The notes under the pieces are model-generated. The model was given only the letters and a program-made list of their open reading frames with translations, was not told the origin of the DNA and made no database searches. Positions 37,465 to 38,085 of a DNA stretch of 38,085 bases are shown here, piece by piece (position 1 is the first letter of the stretch; every line of letters begins with the position of its first letter). The position numbers and the translations under genes were made by a program. Origin of the DNA: a virus; IMG/VR virus record IMGVR_UViG_3300027710_000064, positions 1 through 38,085 of that record; one strand, 5' to 3'.

Positions 37465-38082
37465 ATGATAAAATTAGTAACAGACAATTCGGTGTTAAGA
37501 AAACCAATACCAACCACAAAATTTACAAAAGAAGAACAAGATTTAGCAACAGCTGTATTATTAACAGCCGTAACTCAACACCAAGGATTGGGTATGAGTG
37601 CAAATCAGGTAGGATTAAATAAAAGAATTTGTGTAATTAATGTTAAAGAACAACCTTTAGTATTAGTTAATCCTGAAATCATCGATGAAGGTACTGAAAA
37701 ATTAATTTATTTTGAAGGATGTTTATCATTACCCAAAACAATGAAAAAACCAATTAAAACGGTTCGTTCTTATAATGTTAAGGTAAAAGCTGATAATTTT
37801 CCAGAAGTATTAGAATTTGGTACGGAAGAAAGAAAACATGAAGATATTAATGCATTATTTAGTGATGTAAATTTATTAGAATCAGTTTGTGTTCAACATG
37901 AGATTGACCATTTAAATGGATTAACAATTAGAGATAGACAATATACTGAAACCATTAGATTAACTACGTTTGCTAAATTAGGTAGAAATGAAAAACTTTT
38001 ATTAAAGAAAGATAAAGAAACACTTTCAGTTAAGAAAAAGAATTTATCAACTTACTTAGAACAAGGATGGGAGGTAGCATAA
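37465..38082 (+). CDS. def: Peptide deformylase
   Basis: A 205-residue protein from the ATG at 37465; an upstream in-frame TTG lies in the -7 box. G-L-G-M-S-A-N-Q-V-G (41-50), E-G-C-L-S-L-P (84-90) and Q-H-E-I-D-H-L (144-150) are the three deformylase motifs, with Cys86, His145 and His149 as metal ligands and Glu146 catalytic. It removes the N-formyl group from new proteins; phage deformylases are known from cyanophages. The C-terminus has a longer Lys-rich extension than usual. It ends near the window edge. Confidence 0.95.
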   Translation: MIKLVTDNSVLRKPIPTTKFTKEEQDLATAVLLTAVTQHQGLGMSANQVGLNKRICVINVKEQPLVLVNPEIIDEGTEKLIYFEGCLSLPKTMKKPIKTVRSYNVKVKADNFPEVLEFGTEERKHEDINALFSDVNLLESVCVQHEIDHLNGLTIRDRQYTETIRLTTFAKLGRNEKLLLKKDKETLSVKKKNLSTYLEQGWEVA

Positions 38083-38085
38083 TAT

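Noticed and set aside
1-38085. CRISPR array
   Set aside because: No regularly spaced direct repeats of 24-40 bases were seen anywhere; the 12301-12358 repeats are too short and irregular.
1-38085. Transposon or insertion sequence
   Set aside because: No transposase motif or terminal inverted repeats were found; the HNH and GIY-YIG genes are free-standing.

Overview
This window looks like part of a large, AT-rich tailed-phage genome (or a closely related prophage) from a Bacteroidota host. Every supported gene is on the + strand. Genes are tightly packed, with many ATGA, TAATG or TAGTG stop-start overlaps and many products under 100 residues. Promoters follow a Bacteroidota pattern, TTTG (or TTG), 19-20 bases, then TATCTTTG-like, and almost all genes have A-rich upstream stretches instead of a Shine-Dalgarno sequence. 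No terminase, portal, capsid or polymerase gene is recognisable here, so the phage assignment rests on gene style and accessory gene content and is an inference.

Layout. 37-2681: three SGNH-hydrolase-like genes around a tandem pair of small paralogs. 2698-5803: small unknown genes and an SPFH/band 7 protein. 5803-11002: a block of twelve small paralogs (start M-L-x-I-x-N, central L-x-R) interleaved with micro-membrane proteins. Two of the paralogs are preceded by a near-identical G-rich hairpin leader. 11008-14095: HNH and GIY-YIG nucleases, a zincin-like protein, a histone-H1-like Lys/Ala-rich protein, and two intergenic regions carrying candidate structured RNAs (11744-11840 and 14194-14277). 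14407-19971: larger unknown proteins, one with a Hint/intein-like module.

20137-26609 is a nearly gapless cluster of modification-type enzymes: a Cys-rich protein, five 2OG-Fe(II) oxygenase-like proteins, a minimal SET-domain protein, a sulfotransferase-like protein, a short-chain dehydrogenase, an SGNH-like protein and a radical SAM enzyme. Most of the first eight products end in a similar Lys-rich hydrophobic tail.

26727-38082: a lipoprotein, two DNA methyltransferases, an HD hydrolase, Hsp20, a coiled-coil membrane protein, UV-damage endonuclease UvsE, IscU- and IscA-type Fe-S proteins, a nucleotide-sugar epimerase, a glycosyltransferase, two more SGNH-like proteins and peptide deformylase.

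Taken together, the recognisable genes suggest modification of virion or host molecules (20-26 kb and 34-37 kb), DNA modification and repair, and host-physiology support (Fe-S, Hsp20, deformylase, band 7). The tandem small-protein block has no recognisable function and is the best candidate for an undescribed system.
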